Part shown: in pieces, positions 45,529 to 55,035 of the stretch
Position numbering within the stretch: position 1 is the stretch's first letter
Layout of the letters: each line of letters opens with the position of its first letter
Assembly: GCA_017849455.1 (NCBI GenBank)
Contig: JAFIGX010000003.1
Span: forward strand, 186,001-250,000
Direction of reading: 5' to 3'
DNA length: 64,000 bases
Source of the DNA: Pseudobacter sp.
GTDB taxonomy: Bacteria; Bacteroidota; Bacteroidia; Chitinophagales; Chitinophagaceae
The notes under the pieces: model-generated
The model's input: the letters and a program-made list of their open reading frames with translations, nothing else
Database searches by the model: none
What the model was told of the DNA's origin: nothing
Program-made: the position numbers and the translations under genes

Positions 45529-47250
45529 TTAATTGTTATAAATATTCCTCATTTGGTAGGCCGAAAGGGATTTTAATACGGCATCGCCGCCTTTTGCCAC
45601 AATGGAAACACCGTTGCTGTCATCCCGTCCGGGGTATACACGCATGGCCACACATTGTTTGCCGTTCACAAAAACCTCCACGATACTTTTATCAATAAAA
45701 ATGCGAAGCTGAACGGTTTCGCCCGGGGCCAGGTTAACTCCGGCGGTTTCAGGTGCGCGAAACTGTGCATCCGGCAATATGGAGGAATTGGAAGATTCAA
45801 TGCTGATCAGGCTGGCTCTTGACGGTGATGCCGGGCTTGCTGCAGGAACCGGCTCCATTGTAAACAACTTTACCAGGTCGTGCGGCATCAATGCCGTACC
45901 AGGCCCGGCTTTATATTCCAGTCCTTTGGAAAACCCCTTCTCCTTAAAAAATAATATACGGGTATATTCTTCTTTCCCGGGAGAACGTAACACACTGAAC
46001 TCAATCAACTGGGCTGTTTGAGGATCAACCTCAGCGGTAATCTCCATGGCATTCCCCTTTATATCAGGCAGCACAATCTCTTTGTTGGCAGGAAGTTTCA
46101 TTGCGTCTACATGCCGGGCGTCGTAGCGCAGGGATTCTATAGCGCTCACGGGTTCCTGTCCGATCTCATCTTTGCCAATTAACGTTAACCGTCTTGGCAA
46201 GGTCATTACCTGGTTCCATCCTTCTGTTGGCCGGCCCTGGTTCATATTAAAAATGATGATGACCCCGCCTTTGCCGTCCGGTGTGGCAGAAGGGGCATGT
46301 ACACCGGAGGGGTTGACTGCCCCGTGGTTGTATTTACCGCCGGAGGTAACAATGAACTTGTCCTTTTCCTTATCATAATCTCCCAGCAGGTATTGTCCAC
46401 CGCTCATGTAGCTGAAGAAATTCATGATGTAACGATTGCCGATCGGCCAGAAATAAGGACAGGCGCCGTCGTCCCCGATCTGTGTAAAACGATCATCCTG
46501 TACAAATTCATGCAGGTATTCCCAGTGTGCAAGGTCTTTTGAGCGAAACAGGAAGTCTGCCCGTACGGGCCGGCCACCCGGGCCCTCCGGAACTTTCCCT
46601 GCGGAAAGGGAATAATAAAAGCCGTCCTTTTTCCATATCGAGGGATCAAATACGCTGTAGGGCAACTGCTTGCCGTCGGTACTTATTGAAGGGATCACAG
46701 CTTTGCCGCTAACTTTTTCCCAGTTTAGCAAGAGCGGGTCTTTTGAAACAGCTACCATATTTCCAACTCCTGTACCATGATACATGGCTATTACACGGTC
46801 GTCCTCCACCAGCGTGGCCCCGGAATATACCTGTTTTTCGGGGTTGGGGTAGATAGCATAGGGGAGATCCTGCCAGTGTATAAGATCTTTGCTTACCGCA
46901 TGACCCCAATGCTGTCGCGGGTCTTCAGGCGGATATGCCTGGTAAAAAAGATGCCAGTTTCCTTGCCAGTAGCAAAGCCCGTTGGGGTCGTTCAGCCGTC
47001 CTTCAGGATTTACGTAATGATAAACCGGCCGGAAGCGGTCTGCTACCAGTTTTTTTCTGGATTCATTTAACCTGAGTAATAAAGGGTTGGTTTTTAAAGC
47101 AGCCTCCTGTTCCTTTAATGTATTAGGGAACGTGAATTTTGGCACTTTGGAAGTATAGTCCTGCGGAGCCACCTGGGCAAAGGAGAATGAGAGATTCATT
47201 CCCATGCAAAGGAGGGAGCAATAAATAATCGATTTTTTTGTATACATCAC
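45529..47250 (-). CDS. GH32-like protein with non-canonical catalytic motifs (paralogue 1)
   Basis: 573 residues, signal peptide (ending SFSFAQ). The nucleophile block RLNDPNGLCYWQG is intact (Asp88), but the second block is FDPSIWK (Asp202, Arg replaced by Phe) and the usual ECP acid/base block is GDDGACPYFWPIG, so Ala263 stands where Glu is expected. Asp260 and Asp261 are close by and might substitute. The C-terminal sandwich is GH32-like (ILPDAQF..VNLAPGETVQLRIFIDKSIVEVFVNG). It may still be a glycosidase with altered mechanism or a binding protein. A 48-bp gap separates it from its close paralogue upstream. Confidence 0.88.
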   Translation of the reverse strand: MMYTKKSIIYCSLLCMGMNLSFSFAQVAPQDYTSKVPKFTFPNTLKEQEAALKTNPLLLRLNESRKKLVADRFRPVYHYVNPEGRLNDPNGLCYWQGNWHLFYQAYPPEDPRQHWGHAVSKDLIHWQDLPYAIYPNPEKQVYSGATLVEDDRVIAMYHGTGVGNMVAVSKDPLLLNWEKVSGKAVIPSISTDGKQLPYSVFDPSIWKKDGFYYSLSAGKVPEGPGGRPVRADFLFRSKDLAHWEYLHEFVQDDRFTQIGDDGACPYFWPIGNRYIMNFFSYMSGGQYLLGDYDKEKDKFIVTSGGKYNHGAVNPSGVHAPSATPDGKGGVIIIFNMNQGRPTEGWNQVMTLPRRLTLIGKDEIGQEPVSAIESLRYDARHVDAMKLPANKEIVLPDIKGNAMEITAEVDPQTAQLIEFSVLRSPGKEEYTRILFFKEKGFSKGLEYKAGPGTALMPHDLVKLFTMEPVPAASPASPSRASLISIESSNSSILPDAQFRAPETAGVNLAPGETVQLRIFIDKSIVEVFVNGKQCVAMRVYPGRDDSNGVSIVAKGGDAVLKSLSAYQMRNIYNN

Positions 47251-47298
47251 TTTATAAGAATGTTCAGGATGTTATGAGATCAATAAGCCGACAGATAT

Positions 47299-48999
47299 TT
47301 ATTGTGCATCATAAATGCTTTTCATCTGCCATGCATCCACCGATTTTAGAAATGCATCTTTTCCCTTCGAAAGCACGGAAACACCCAACGCATCATGGCG
47401 GCTCGGATAAACCCTTGCTGCAAGGCATTGCCTGCCGTTTACAAAAACTTCCACAACGCTTTTGTCGATAAAAATGCGCAGCTTCAGCGGCTCTTCATTA
47501 TTCATAAAGAGTTCTGCTGTTTCCGGGCCTCTTGCCAGCACATCGGGGTGAAGAGATGCAGATGAGGTTTCAAGTGTAATAAGGCTTTTACGAACGGCAG
47601 GGTTTGATGCCGGCGGAGCCGGCTTGCTGTTCCCTTCTGCGAGCAGCGCTGCCAACTGTCCAAATTTATAGTCGCGTCCGGCGCCCATGCCCCTGTTCCT
47701 CATAAATATAATGCGCGTGGTTTCTTCTTTGTTTGCTGAACGCAATACGTTCAGCTCAATTACCGGAGCATCCTTAGGATCAATTTCCATCGACAGCTCC
47801 ATGGCATTCCCCTTGATATTTTTCAATACCACTTCCTTATTGGCTGGCAATGTGAGGGATGATACCTGCTGGTGCTGGTACCGCAGTGATTCAATATCGC
47901 CCGCGGGTTCCTGTCCGATTTCATCATTGCTGATCAAGGTTAACCTCCGGGGCAGCGTCATGATCTGATTCCATTCACCGGTTGGTTTCCCGGGGTTCAT
48001 ATTAAAAATAATAAGAACTCCGCCCTTGCCGTCTGTCGTTGCAGACGGTGCATGTACACCTGAGGGTGTTGCCGGCCCAAAATTGAATTTACCGGCGCTG
48101 GTAACCACAAATTTGTTTCTTGCAGTATCGTAGTCGCCCAGCAGGTATTGCCCTCCGCTCATGTGGCTGAAAAAGGGCATGATATAACGGTCACCAATGG
48201 GCCAGAAATAAGGGCAGGCATAGTCATCCCCAATTAGTGTAAACCGGTCGTTTTCTACAAATTCATGTACATAGTCCCAGTGAGCAAGATCTTTTGAACG
48301 GAACAGGTAGCCCACAGGTATCTGCCTGCCACCAGGGCCTTTTGGCGCCCTGCCGGCAGACAGCGAATAATAAACGCCGTTCTGTTTCCAGATAGAAGGG
48401 TCAAATACACTGTAGGGAAGCGGAAAACCCGTATTGCTGCGTAAAGGAATTACAGCTTTGCCTGTAACCTTCTCCCAGTTCAGCAACAACGGGTCGTTTG
48501 AAACGGCCACCATATTACCGGCTTCGGTTCCGTGATACATGGCAATGGCGCGATCATTTTCTACATACACTGCTCCTGAGAACACCGCCCGTTCGGGGCC
48601 TGGATAAATAGCATAAGGCAGGTCCTTCCAATGAACCAAATCTTTACTGATGGCGTGTCCCCAGTGCTGACGTTTATCTTCCGGCGGATAAGCCTGGTAA
48701 AACAGATGCCAGTTTCCCTGCCAATAACTTAGTCCGTTTGGATCATTCATGGTACTTTCCGGACTTACAAAATGGTAGAAGGGGCGGTAAGGGTCCTGCT
48801 CCTGCTTTTTCCTGGAATTGGCAAAGCGTTCCATCAGCCCATTGCTTTTCAACTCTTCCTGCTGAGAACTCAATGTTGTAGAAAACTTATAAAAAGGTAC
48901 CGGCGATTTATAAGGCGGCTGATCGGCCTGCGCCAGCAATGTCTCTGCACTTGTTAGCCCCAGTATAACAGTGAGCAGATTTAATATTTTTGTTTTCAT
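47299..48999 (-). CDS. GH32-like protein with non-canonical catalytic motifs (paralogue 2)
   Basis: 566 residues with a signal peptide (ending ETLLAQ). It is a clear paralogue of the gene at 45529: TMNDPNGLSYWQGNWHLFYQAYPPED, SVFDPSIWK, and DDYACPYFWPIG again without the expected Glu, with the same SGGQYLLGDYD and SGVHAPSAT segments. The shared departures from the canonical motifs suggest a conserved subgroup, not two independent decays. It follows susD by 77 bp. Confidence 0.88.
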   Translation of the reverse strand: MKTKILNLLTVILGLTSAETLLAQADQPPYKSPVPFYKFSTTLSSQQEELKSNGLMERFANSRKKQEQDPYRPFYHFVSPESTMNDPNGLSYWQGNWHLFYQAYPPEDKRQHWGHAISKDLVHWKDLPYAIYPGPERAVFSGAVYVENDRAIAMYHGTEAGNMVAVSNDPLLLNWEKVTGKAVIPLRSNTGFPLPYSVFDPSIWKQNGVYYSLSAGRAPKGPGGRQIPVGYLFRSKDLAHWDYVHEFVENDRFTLIGDDYACPYFWPIGDRYIMPFFSHMSGGQYLLGDYDTARNKFVVTSAGKFNFGPATPSGVHAPSATTDGKGGVLIIFNMNPGKPTGEWNQIMTLPRRLTLISNDEIGQEPAGDIESLRYQHQQVSSLTLPANKEVVLKNIKGNAMELSMEIDPKDAPVIELNVLRSANKEETTRIIFMRNRGMGAGRDYKFGQLAALLAEGNSKPAPPASNPAVRKSLITLETSSASLHPDVLARGPETAELFMNNEEPLKLRIFIDKSVVEVFVNGRQCLAARVYPSRHDALGVSVLSKGKDAFLKSVDAWQMKSIYDAQ

Positions 49000-49076
49000 T
49001 CCATAGATTTATTTGAAACCAAGATGAACGTATGCAGTCCAGGCACTGATGGATCCCGATTGCCTGTTTGTAGTTA

Positions 49077-50846
49077 TCAATAGCCCGGATTTTGCGTATA
49101 AATTCCATCAACCAGGTTGATCTGATCCTGTGGAATAGGTAGATATTCATCCCTACCTTTCGTAAACACTGCATTTTGTAAATGCGGATGGCGTGTTTTT
49201 TCTTTGGTCAGGTAGGCATTCAACGTTTCGGCGGCAATACCCCATCTTACCAGATCATGAAAACGCGGGCTCTCCATTGCAAATTCCAGCCTGCGCTCCC
49301 ATCGCAGGGCCTTGCGGGCGTTTTCCTGCGACCAAACCAGGTTAACCCCATCGTATAGACCTATTTTATAGTTTGAGAATCCCTGGCCTGCTTTGGGGTG
49401 CCCTGCCGGATAAGTTGTCCAGGATTCGGATGCTAAAGCACGTTGGCGGATCCGATTAATAATGGGCATTGCTTCATTTTGCCTGCCCAGTTCAATTAGT
49501 GCTTCTGCTTTCATCAACAGCAAGTCGTTGTATTGAAGAATATCCCAGTTCTGTGCTGTTCCAAAAAAGGCGCCCGCCTTACGGATGGCGTTGGTGCTGG
49601 CCAGTTGGATTTCTTTCATGGTGAGAAAACTGCCATAAACAGCCGGTGTTCTGGACCAGGAAGCCTGTGTTACGAAATTGACATCGTATTTAAATGGATG
49701 CGAAATAATTCCCACTGTCTGATCCAGTCGTGGATCTACTGTATTAGTTTCGAAGTCCGAAGGAGATTTCATCTCGGTATTATCAAATGTATCAAACTCA
49801 GGGAGACCGGTAACTAGGTTAGTCTTAAAAGAATTGACAAGGTTCTGACTAGGCACATGGAATGAGCAGCAACCATAAGAAGGGGACATATTGTAATTCA
49901 ACCCATGCTCCAGGTCAATACGACCATAGGTTGTTCCGTCATCAAAAGAATATTGAATGGCAAAAATGGATTCGCTGTTATTCTCATATCCATAAGTCCA
50001 TTTTTTACCAAAATTGTCCACCAAACTGTATTTTCCTGAATTAATTACCGCGTCGGCAAGAGTCACAACCTGGTTTAATTTCTGTTGATCGATACTTGTA
50101 ACACTATGCTGGTCATCCTGCTTGTACGCCTGATAAAGACGTACTTTGGTCAGGTAGGTAGCGGCGGCCCATTTGGTGGCGCGGCCCACTTGTGGCTGGG
50201 ATTCGGGAAGGTTGTCTACACCAAATTGAAAGTCTTCTGCAATTTTATCCCAAAGCTGGTTGCTGGTATATTTGCGATTTGTTAGTTTCCTGATTTCATC
50301 CTGAGTGGCAGTATGTTCAATCCATACGGGATAGTTGAACAGCCGCTTTAAAATAAACATAAAGTGGCCACGTAAGAACCGTAATTCCGCCTGACGTACT
50401 TTTTTAGCGTTGGATATGCCGGATACAACGTAATCTGCGTCGCTGAACTGATCCAATTTCCGTAATGCCAGGTTTACTCTTGAAATACATTGGTAAACAC
50501 CCACCCAGGTATTATTCTGATAGCCCCCGACAGCAGCAGTAACAAGATTGTATTGTTCCAGATCGTTTAGCTGCCCCTGGTCAGAAACAGAAGATCCTCC
50601 TTTATATGCGTCATCAGACCGCACACTTCCCCATATCCAGTCACTCCCCCAGGAAGCATTCCAGTATGAATTTCCCAGCCCTGCGTATGCTGCAGTGATC
50701 AAGCCTTCAGTGGTGACTACAGTGGATAACTGTTCAGAAGATGCGGCGCCGGGAACGGAAGCATCCAGGAATGATTTTTTACAGGAGGGAAGTGATGCTG
50801 CAATGACAGCGATGACAATGGCGGCCAATATATTGATATGTTTCAT
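49077..50846 (-). CDS. SusD/RagB-family lipoprotein, fructan locus
   Basis: 589 residues with a lipobox (AASLPSCKKS). The RagB/SusD region shows YNDLLLMKAEALIELGR, LRWERRLEFAMESPRFHDLVRWG and the ending YLPIPQDQINLVDG. Its partner SusC lies 45 bp upstream. It should bind fructo-oligosaccharides at the surface. No SusE/SusF-position gene is present in this operon. Confidence 0.96.
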   Translation of the reverse strand: MKHINILAAIVIAVIAASLPSCKKSFLDASVPGAASSEQLSTVVTTEGLITAAYAGLGNSYWNASWGSDWIWGSVRSDDAYKGGSSVSDQGQLNDLEQYNLVTAAVGGYQNNTWVGVYQCISRVNLALRKLDQFSDADYVVSGISNAKKVRQAELRFLRGHFMFILKRLFNYPVWIEHTATQDEIRKLTNRKYTSNQLWDKIAEDFQFGVDNLPESQPQVGRATKWAAATYLTKVRLYQAYKQDDQHSVTSIDQQKLNQVVTLADAVINSGKYSLVDNFGKKWTYGYENNSESIFAIQYSFDDGTTYGRIDLEHGLNYNMSPSYGCCSFHVPSQNLVNSFKTNLVTGLPEFDTFDNTEMKSPSDFETNTVDPRLDQTVGIISHPFKYDVNFVTQASWSRTPAVYGSFLTMKEIQLASTNAIRKAGAFFGTAQNWDILQYNDLLLMKAEALIELGRQNEAMPIINRIRQRALASESWTTYPAGHPKAGQGFSNYKIGLYDGVNLVWSQENARKALRWERRLEFAMESPRFHDLVRWGIAAETLNAYLTKEKTRHPHLQNAVFTKGRDEYLPIPQDQINLVDGIYTQNPGY

Positions 50847-50891
50847 ACGCTTAAAAATTTATTTTTTGAAATCATCTATTGCTTTTAGCGG

Positions 50892-53800
50892 TCAGAACCG
50901 GGCGTCCAGGCCAAATGTGATCCTAACAGGTCTTGGGAAAACGGACCCTGGAGTTTCGGGATCCGAGCCCGTAAAGGTTTTTTGCCCCTTCTTTTTAAAG
51001 AATAAAAATGCGTTGTCAGCAATTCCAAAAAAGCGCAATGAATTGAGTCCGATCTTCGAAATAAATCTTGAAGAAACAGCGTAATTAAGCTGGATGGTCT
51101 GTACTTTAAAGTAGTCGCCTCTTACCAGGAAATAATCCGATGCCCTTGTTTCAGAATTGGCGTTTACCAGCGACGCAGCGGGAATAGTGGATGTTGTGTT
51201 TTGGGGAGTCCACGCATTCAACAGTCTTTTTCCTTTATTAGTGCCAATATTGGTACCAAGAAAATCTGTGAATACTTTAGACGCATCATTTACCGTAATA
51301 TCATTTACGCCGCGCATAAATACGGCCAGGCTAAAGTTTTTATAATTTAACTGAATATTCACCCCGTAAGTCAATCCCGGCAACTCGGTACCCAGCCAGT
51401 CCTGATCCAGTGCATCGATTTTCCCGTCTCCATTCAGATCTTTATAACGGATCCTTCCGACCCCTTTTCCTGGCTGGGCTGCAGACTTATCTACTTCTGC
51501 CTGATTCTGAAAGATGCCATCCGTTACATATCCGAAGAAAGAGGTTCTTGAATGTCCCAGGATCGTTTTTTCAATGTTCCCCGGGTATGATCTTACAACC
51601 GAAGACGGGAGGTAGGTTATCTCGTCATGAAAACGGGATGCGTTCACGTCAATGCTGTAAGAGAAATCCCTGATCTCTCCGTGATATCCAAGCGTCAGTT
51701 CAAATCCTTTGTTCGACATGGAAGCCCCGTTAACGGTTTTTAATGCCCCATCGCCCAGCACTCCGGGAGTGGGTGGGGTTACCAGGATATCATTGGTCTT
51801 GCGTGTGAAGAAATCGAAAGACCCTGTAATTTTCTGATTGAATAAACCGAAGTCGATACCTGTATTTATTTCTGTAGTAGATTCCCATCTCAGATCAGGA
51901 TTGGCTGTACGTATCGCTACATACCCGGAAGGTAAATTCCCCGTGTTAACGCCATTGAGGTCATAAGCCGATCCCACAGCCCGGTTCCCATCCACCGTTC
52001 CATAATTTGCCAGGAATTGCTGAAACCTTGAGAAATCGCCTATTTCCTGGTTTCCCACCTTTCCGGTACCAACCCTGAGTTTAAGATTGGAAACAAAAGG
52101 CAAAGCGTCTGATATAAATTTCTCCCGGTTTAGTACCCATCCCAGCGAAACCGCGGGGAATAGGCCAAACTGGTTATTGATGCCGAATCTTGAAGATCCG
52201 TCATAACGCAGGGTTCCGGAAAGCAGGTATTTATCAGCGAACGAATAGTTCAGTTTTCCGAAATAAGAAAGCAACTGATTGCCGGTAAAAAATCCCTTGT
52301 TGGTAGCAACACCCGTTCCGGCATTGAACTGGAAGTAGGAAAGATCTTCCAGGGCAAATCCCCGTTTAACGGCCTGTTCCACCTGAATTGTATTTTTAAT
52401 GGCTTCCATACCTGCCAGCACATTGAACTTCGATCTGTCAATAGTGAAATTATAATTTACTGTGTTGGACCAGGTCCAGTTGAACCGGTATCGTTGCGCA
52501 ACTGACATGTCGTTAGTGAGGCGGGTGATAAATCCATTCCGGAATGTTCTCTGTATCCGTCGATCATTATTTTCCGTATAATCCAATCCCAGGCTGCTCC
52601 GGAAGACCAGGTTCCTGATCGGCGTGAATTCCACGAAAGCATTACCAAAAAGCTGCAGATCGTTGTATTGGTCATCCCTGGTCAGGTCGGCAAGAAAGAC
52701 AGGGTTCATCCGGTCTGAGAAACCGGCCCCTATGGGCCCGGCAAACGTTCCGTCTGATTTGCGGACCGGCAGTATCGGCAAGATCACAGTCGAGAGCGCG
52801 AGCGGTGTGCTGGTGCCCAGATCGCCGGCTCTTGCAGTTCCATCCGCATTCCAGTCGGCTGTTCCGCCCTGGTCGTTGCCCATCGGGTGTTCCCTGGCTT
52901 TGAGGAACTGGAAGTTCTCCCCTATTTTAATTTTGTTATTGAACAGATTAAAGGAATTGTTGATCCGCCCGGTGAACCGCTTATAATCATTATTTACTAC
53001 CAATCCGGAATTGGTATAGTATCCAAAACTGATCAAAGATGAACTGTTGGCGCCCCCTGCAGTCAATGTAATATTTGTTTGGTTAATCAACCCGGTCCTG
53101 AATACTTCATTTTGCCAATCTGTATTTGCAGACGGGATATTCTGATCTCCGTTAATATACTGAACAGGGATTACCTTATCCAATATACGCACTCCATTAT
53201 CCGTGTGTTCATCAAAACTATATAATGCGCTATGCGCTGAAACCGGGGTGCCTCCGTTTACTGATGCACGCCACAATATCGAACCAAACTCCGAGGTATT
53301 CATCATAGGCAGTTTACGGGTATATTTAGCTACTGTGATGCTTTGATTTACCGACACACTTACTTTATTTTTTCCCTGTTTAGTTGTTACGATGATCACC
53401 CCATTCGAAGCACGGGAGCCGTAAATAGATGCTGCAGAGGCATCTTTCAACACCTGCACAGACTCGATTGTATTGGGGTCCATGAACTGAAATGTATTGG
53501 GGTCTGTTGTGGGCACTCCATCTATTATATATAGTGGATTGGTATTACCCAGGGTATTCATCCCACGTATAATAGTAGAACGTGCAGCGCCGCTGGCAGA
53601 ACCATCTGCAGTTATATAAAGACCAGGCACCCGCCCCTGGATATTCTGCAAAGTGCTGCCCGAAGGAACATCCTTTGCGCTTGCCATATTTACAATAGCG
53701 ATCGACCCCGTCAGGTCCGCCTTCTTTTGTGTTTGATACCCGATTACAACTACCTGGTCGCCTTCCCTTATACCTGCCTCCATCAATATTGTAAGGAAAG

Positions 53801-54095
53801 ATGCATCCGTTATTTTTACCTCTTGCGATTTCATACCAATATAGGAGAACTCAAGCCTGTCGCCGATTTTTGCATTGATTGAAAACCTGCCGGCAGAGTC
53901 GGTCGTTACCGCATGGGTGGGCGCTGTTACGGTGGCATTGGCCAAAGGGGTGTTGTCGGCCTTATTGATAACAGAGCCTGTAATTCGTTTCTGCTGGCTG
54001 TAGGAGCATACGGCCAACAGGAGAAATGCGAGAATAAATGCCGCTATTCTCATTGTTTTTTGGTTTAGTGTAATAAGCTGTTTCATACGCTGCAT
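50892..54095 (-). CDS. SusC/RagA TonB-dependent receptor, fructan locus, no STN domain
   Basis: 1067 residues. The signal peptide (FILAFLLLAVCSYSQ) runs directly into a CarboxypepD_reg-like domain (ITGSVINKADNTPLANATV), then plug (QVVVIGYQTQKKADLTGSIAI) and barrel (ending RITFGLDARF). Unlike the SusC at 21292 it has no STN domain, which fits regulation by the divergent hybrid sensor instead of a sigma/FecR pair. ATG at 54086 (MKQLITLNQ) is an alternative start. It is 11 bp downstream of the fructokinase gene. Confidence 0.96.
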   Translation of the reverse strand: MQRMKQLITLNQKTMRIAAFILAFLLLAVCSYSQQKRITGSVINKADNTPLANATVTAPTHAVTTDSAGRFSINAKIGDRLEFSYIGMKSQEVKITDASFLTILMEAGIREGDQVVVIGYQTQKKADLTGSIAIVNMASAKDVPSGSTLQNIQGRVPGLYITADGSASGAARSTIIRGMNTLGNTNPLYIIDGVPTTDPNTFQFMDPNTIESVQVLKDASAASIYGSRASNGVIIVTTKQGKNKVSVSVNQSITVAKYTRKLPMMNTSEFGSILWRASVNGGTPVSAHSALYSFDEHTDNGVRILDKVIPVQYINGDQNIPSANTDWQNEVFRTGLINQTNITLTAGGANSSSLISFGYYTNSGLVVNNDYKRFTGRINNSFNLFNNKIKIGENFQFLKAREHPMGNDQGGTADWNADGTARAGDLGTSTPLALSTVILPILPVRKSDGTFAGPIGAGFSDRMNPVFLADLTRDDQYNDLQLFGNAFVEFTPIRNLVFRSSLGLDYTENNDRRIQRTFRNGFITRLTNDMSVAQRYRFNWTWSNTVNYNFTIDRSKFNVLAGMEAIKNTIQVEQAVKRGFALEDLSYFQFNAGTGVATNKGFFTGNQLLSYFGKLNYSFADKYLLSGTLRYDGSSRFGINNQFGLFPAVSLGWVLNREKFISDALPFVSNLKLRVGTGKVGNQEIGDFSRFQQFLANYGTVDGNRAVGSAYDLNGVNTGNLPSGYVAIRTANPDLRWESTTEINTGIDFGLFNQKITGSFDFFTRKTNDILVTPPTPGVLGDGALKTVNGASMSNKGFELTLGYHGEIRDFSYSIDVNASRFHDEITYLPSSVVRSYPGNIEKTILGHSRTSFFGYVTDGIFQNQAEVDKSAAQPGKGVGRIRYKDLNGDGKIDALDQDWLGTELPGLTYGVNIQLNYKNFSLAVFMRGVNDITVNDASKVFTDFLGTNIGTNKGKRLLNAWTPQNTTSTIPAASLVNANSETRASDYFLVRGDYFKVQTIQLNYAVSSRFISKIGLNSLRFFGIADNAFLFFKKKGQKTFTGSDPETPGSVFPRPVRITFGLDARF

Positions 54096-54106
54096 CGTTT
54101 AAATAT

Positions 54107-55018
54107 TTAGGCTTTATTTTGGTTCTTATTTTTTTCAACAAATTCCAGGATATCGTTGGCGCTATAATCGGGGCATCCTCCTCTCCTTGTTGCCACAAAA
54201 GCTCCTACAGTGCAGGCAAAATCAAGGGCCATTTCTACATCATGCTGCTCGATGAATTTCGAAAGAAATGCTGCCAGGAAGCTATCGCCACTTCCAATGG
54301 TATCGGCCACAGTTACTTTAAATCCATCATGGTCATAAAACCGATCGTCATAATTTATTACTGCTCCCTTTGCACCGCGGGTAACAATAAGTGTCTCAAT
54401 CCTAAATTTATCCTGCAGTACGCGCATCCTGTCTTCAAGCCCCTTATGGTTTGTATACCACCCTGATACCTGTACCAATTCATCTTCGTTCATTTTAAGT
54501 ACCTGTGTTTTGATGAGCTGGCATTCAAGGATTTCCCGGTCAATAAAAGGCGCTCTCAGGTTGATGTCCAATACTTTCCGTGTTGGCAGCTCCAGTAACC
54601 GGAACAGGGTATCTCTTGATACCTTGCTGCGCGTGGCAAGACTGCCAAAAACAAAATAACGTGCATGGGAAACAAGGGCTTCATGATGAGGTTGGAGTTC
54701 TATATAATCCCAGGCAACATCTTCTACAATATCATATTTCATGTCGCCAGCAGCGTTAGCTGTAGCAAGCACCACGCTGGTTTTATGATTAAGATCCGTT
54801 TGCACATAACTGGTATCAATCCCTTTCCCTTCAAAAACTTTCCTTAAAGCAGTGCCTCTCTCGTCATCCCCTATCCGGGATATAAGTGTTGCTTTCCTGC
54901 CCAGTTTTGACAAATGATAGGCAACGTTCATAGGCGCCCCGCCCGGAAGCTCCTGTTCTGGCAATACATCCCACAGTATCTCGCCAAAGCATACCACGTC
55001 GTTGCTGTTATTGGTCAT
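54107..55018 (-). CDS. PfkB-family fructokinase
   Basis: 303 residues: PfkB signature 1 near LPGGAPMNVAYHLSKLGRKATLISRIGDD and signature 2 with the catalytic base in DTIGSGDSFLAAFLSKF (Asp in GSGDS). It phosphorylates fructose to fructose 6-phosphate (or 1-phosphate) using ATP; in a fructan operon the substrate is almost certainly the fructose released by GH32 enzymes. It lies between the MFS transporter and susC. Confidence 0.93.
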   Translation of the reverse strand: MTNNSNDVVCFGEILWDVLPEQELPGGAPMNVAYHLSKLGRKATLISRIGDDERGTALRKVFEGKGIDTSYVQTDLNHKTSVVLATANAAGDMKYDIVEDVAWDYIELQPHHEALVSHARYFVFGSLATRSKVSRDTLFRLLELPTRKVLDINLRAPFIDREILECQLIKTQVLKMNEDELVQVSGWYTNHKGLEDRMRVLQDKFRIETLIVTRGAKGAVINYDDRFYDHDGFKVTVADTIGSGDSFLAAFLSKFIEQHDVEMALDFACTVGAFVATRRGGCPDYSANDILEFVEKNKNQNKA

Positions 55019-55035
55019 TGCATTTTTTTTAATGG

